Assembly (NCBI RefSeq): GCF_019393635.1
Contig: NC_057864.1
Span: forward strand, 440,198,322 to 440,262,321
Reading direction: 5' to 3'
DNA from: Dromiciops gliroides
Lineage: Eukaryota > Chordata > Mammalia > Microbiotheria > Microbiotheriidae
Length of the DNA: 64,000 bases
Below are positions 61,352 to 64,000 of this stretch, piece after piece. A program made the translations under genes and the position numbers. The notes beneath the pieces were generated by a model. That model did not search any database. It was not told the DNA's origin and saw only the letters and a list, made by a program, of their open reading frames with translations. Numbering within the stretch: the stretch's first letter is position 1; the number at the start of each line of letters is the position of its first letter.

Positions 61352-61779
61352 ATGATTTTTGTTAAAGCTTTCGCCAGGAGTATGTTTCATTCAGCTTGTG
61401 ACAGTAACAGAAATGAGTAACAGATGATTAGTATGCTGTCTGTTATAGTAATACCAACTCTCATTGAAACTCTCTAACCAGCCAATTATTTTTCTGTTGT
61501 CTGAAATTAAGGGTTATCATGTTTTCTGACAAGTTATGTATTTTCTGTTCAGGATTGAGGTTAAAAGTATAATATAGCAAGATGTTAGTTTAACTTCATT
61601 ACAAAAATAGTGTAAAAAATCCAAGGCTATTGAAAATACTTCCTACTGATGACAAAGCTAAAAATGTCATTAAAATCTTAAAACTTGGAGCTTGAAGCCT
61701 TGAGTAGAAGCTCTTGAACTTTCTCTTAAATTTGACCTGAAATGATATTGATGGTGTGGGAGGTGACATAATTACAGAA

Positions 61780-62095
61780 TAGTATTAGCTAACATTTATA
61801 GGATGCTTTGTAGATTGGCAATGGGGTTTTAAATTTATTGTCTCATTTGATCTTCACAGCAGCTCTATGACATTAGTGTTATTATTATCCCCATTTTACA
61901 GAATCTTAAAGCTAGAAAGAAAGGACCCTAGAGATTTGTGTATTCTAATCATCTTTTAAAAAAAAACAGCAAATGAAAATACTGAAGTTCAGAGCTATGA
62001 AGTCACTTGCCCAGAATAAAAATCCAGTAAGTGACAGAGCCAAGACTTCTGAATCATAATCCAGAGCTCTTCCCACTATATTATACTTCCTTATC
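61780..62095 (+). repeat. MIR-like SINE pair
   Basis: 'tagctaacatttataggatg' to 'tattatccccattttacaga' is one copy. 'agctagaaagaaaggaccct' to 'ccagagctcttcccactata' is a second, more diverged one. Confidence 0.7.
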
Positions 62096-62149
62096 AAGAC
62101 TGTGACCATGTCCAGCTGCTAAACTAATCATTTCCAACCAGCTTGATTT

Positions 62150-62290
62150 GGGGGAGGGGGGGGCAATGAGGGTTAAGTGACTTGCCCAGGGTCACACAGC
62201 TGGTAAGTGTCAAGTGTCTGAGGCCGGATTTGAACTCGGGTCTTCCTGAATCTAGGGCCGGTGCTTTATCCACTGCGCCACCTAGCTGTT
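62150..62290 (-). repeat. Short SINE with 12-bp target duplication
   Basis: 'ccagcttgattt' at 62138-62149 and 62291-62302 is a perfect duplication. The tail side is G-rich ('gggggagggggggg') rather than T-rich, which is unusual for this family. Confidence 0.92.
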
Positions 62291-62553
62291 CCAGCTTGAT
62301 TTATTTTTGCTCTCTAAATGATCTGTCTGGCTTATAAAAATTGTCAAAACTAAAAACACCCATACTATTGACCATTCCAATGTTTTGACTTCACCTTTCT
62401 TGTTTTCATCACATTTGAGGATATACTGAAAATGATTGAGTTCTTTACAGGATGATGAAACCCAAGGATAAAAATCCTATGAGTATTTTTTAGATTTTTT
62501 TCCCACAGATTCTTTTTCATTTACATGCAAAGCCACCAATTTCATGTACCTTG

Positions 62554-62593
62554 TAATTACTGTGCAAGTGATTTATCTAATTACTGTGCAAGT
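62554..62593. repeat. Two-copy 16-bp tandem repeat, 24-bp period
   Basis: 'taattactgtgcaagt' occurs at 62554-62569 and 62578-62593, a small local duplication. Confidence 0.9.
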
Positions 62594-63226
62594 ACTTTAA
62601 GAGAAAACAGACAACCTAACAACTGAGACCTTGCCAGAGAAGCTTTTCTTCATATATTACTGGTAACTCCATGATGTTTATTAAATTATACAAGATAATC
62701 ACAGTGTTGGTTTTTAAACAAGTTGTATTATTTAAAATTAGAAAGTAGATACATGCAAAGCTAAGAGACAGCTTCTCTGTGGATCCAGTATCAGATATCC
62801 TGTGGGATATACTTTGCCCTCAAGAACACCCAAGATTTCCCAGCAAATTGGCACATCCTTGCCAGTTTATCCCAGAATGATATCTCAAACAAGAGATGAG
62901 GAGTAACTTTTTCACAGGTTGGGAAAATGAAATGGTTAGACTCTTCTTTTTGTTTAATTTCTTTCCTATCTGCAGTACCTCATGGCCAGGGAGGTGGCAC
63001 TTAATTCTCAGTGGTTGTGACAATTATGTTCTCAGAGCTCTGTGGGAAGACATGGAGAGAAGTTCTGCAAGATGAGGAGACATGGGCAGGGAGCGATCTG
63101 CTGATCTGCACTCTGGGAAAACATACTTGTACATCTTGCTGTGCATGTTGGTTTGATTTAGAGTCAGGGATCTGGATTTGAATCCATGTCCTACCTATCA
63201 TACACTGGACCTCAGTTTCTTCAAAT
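62594..63226. other. Mostly unassigned intron
   Basis: A MIR-like piece may lie at about 63145-63226 ('tttgatttagagtcagggat', 'ggacctcagtttcttcaaat'). Confidence 0.4.
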
Positions 63227-63239
63227 CTAAAATATCATT

Positions 63240-63534
63240 TTTTTGTGTGAAGCAATTGGGGTTAAATGACTTGCCTGGGTCATAAAGAGTTGAACACAAC
63301 TGAAACAAATGAACAATAATAACAGGATCCTTAAGAGCAAAGCAACTTACATTTGTAGAGTGCTTTATGGTTTATATATATTTTTATATATTTATTTATT
63401 GCGAGGCAATTGGGGTTAAGTGACTTGCCCAGGGTCACACAGCTAGTAAGTGTTAAGTGTCTGAGGCCGGATTTGAACTCAGGTACTCCTGACTCCAGGG
63501 CCAGTGCTCTATCCACTGCGCCACCTAGCTGCCC
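63240..63534 (-). repeat. Composite SINE insertion with 13-bp duplication
   Basis: 'ctaaaatatcatt' (63227-63239 and 63535-63547) brackets 295 bases. These hold a truncated SINE tail/core (63240-63283), a type 'b' tail piece and MIR-like start (63284-63375), and a complete short SINE (about 63398-63534). Confidence 0.8.
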
Positions 63535-63643
63535 CTAAAATATCATTATTAATGACTCTTCAACTTTAAATCTTTGACCTATCAAAGAGTCAAAGGCCCC
63601 TCCTACAAAGTGGATTGTTATTCTTAAATTAAGATTGCAAGGT

Positions 63644-63788
63644 GGGGGGCAGCTAGGTGGCACAGTGGATAGAGCACTGACCCTGGATTCAGGAGGACCT
63701 GAGTTCAAATCCAGCCTCAGACACTTAACACGTACTAGCTGTGTGACCTTGGGCAAGTCACTTAACCCCAATTGCCTCACCAAAAAAA
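63644..63788 (+). repeat. Short SINE with 12-bp target duplication
   Basis: 'agattgcaaggt' at 63632-63643 and 63789-63800 is a perfect duplication around a complete copy with a short A8 tail. Confidence 0.95.
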
Positions 63789-64000
63789 AGATTGCAAGGT
63801 AGCCTTGCTTTTGCCTCGGGAGACACATACTCCCTTAGAGAAGTTTCTGTGCTTGCAAGCTGATATTTGTTCAGTTGTGGGTTATTGGTCTAGTATATTT
63901 GTACCTCTATTCAAAAGATCTGAGATGATGTTGGTGAAAAAATAAGAAGTCAATTGACCAGTAAGTAAACTATAGAGGAGTTAAGAGCTGCTCTGATCAA

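Overview
This window looks like vertebrate, and specifically marsupial, genomic DNA. The main evidence is a ~150-bp SINE whose head begins GGGGCAGCTAGGTGG. It occurs about 20 times on both strands, and many copies have clean target-site duplications. This matches the CORE-SINE families described in marsupials (MAR1 / WSINE1 type). Old L2, CR1/L3, MIR-like and L1 fragments fill much of the rest. The high SINE load hints at an Australian-type marsupial, but I cannot name the species from sequence alone.

Only one gene is supported. A 33-codon exon at 33009-33107 (+) encodes the conserved N-terminus of CTTNBP2NL (CTTNBP2 N-terminal-like). It has a good acceptor upstream, a GTATGA donor downstream and phase 0 at its end. 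About 27 kb upstream a GC- and CpG-rich island (about 5495-6330) carries an ETS/CRE-like motif, CCAAT boxes and two good splice donors, and is the likely promoter and non-coding first exon. On this reading bases 1-5490 are upstream intergenic sequence, about 6 kb to 33 kb is intron 1, and 33108-64000 is the first part of intron 2. I found no further coding exon, so the rest of the gene lies beyond the right edge.

Layout: 1-5.4 kb, SINEs nested in L2 and an LTR-like repeat; 5.5-6.3 kb, CpG-island promoter; 6.3-21.7 kb, intron with SINEs, L2 pieces and a 103-bp direct duplication; 21.8-27.25 kb, a long degraded CR1/L3 LINE on the minus strand broken up by L2, MIR, SINE, L1 and LTR-like insertions; 27-33 kb, MIR and a 1.5-kb L2; 33.0 kb, coding exon; 33-47 kb, MIR, two L1 3' UTRs, a solo LTR and two large TA/TG microsatellites; 47-56.6 kb, L3, L1 and L2 fragments and a 38-bp inverted repeat; 56.6-59.6 kb, decayed L1 ORF2; 60-64 kb, a cluster of young SINEs.

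I see no operon, CRISPR array, tRNA/rRNA gene or new multi-gene system. The points most worth checking are a possible in-frame N-terminal extension of CTTNBP2NL, the local direct and inverted duplications, and several composite SINE insertions. Repeat family names come from memory of consensus sequences, and coordinates of old repeats are approximate.
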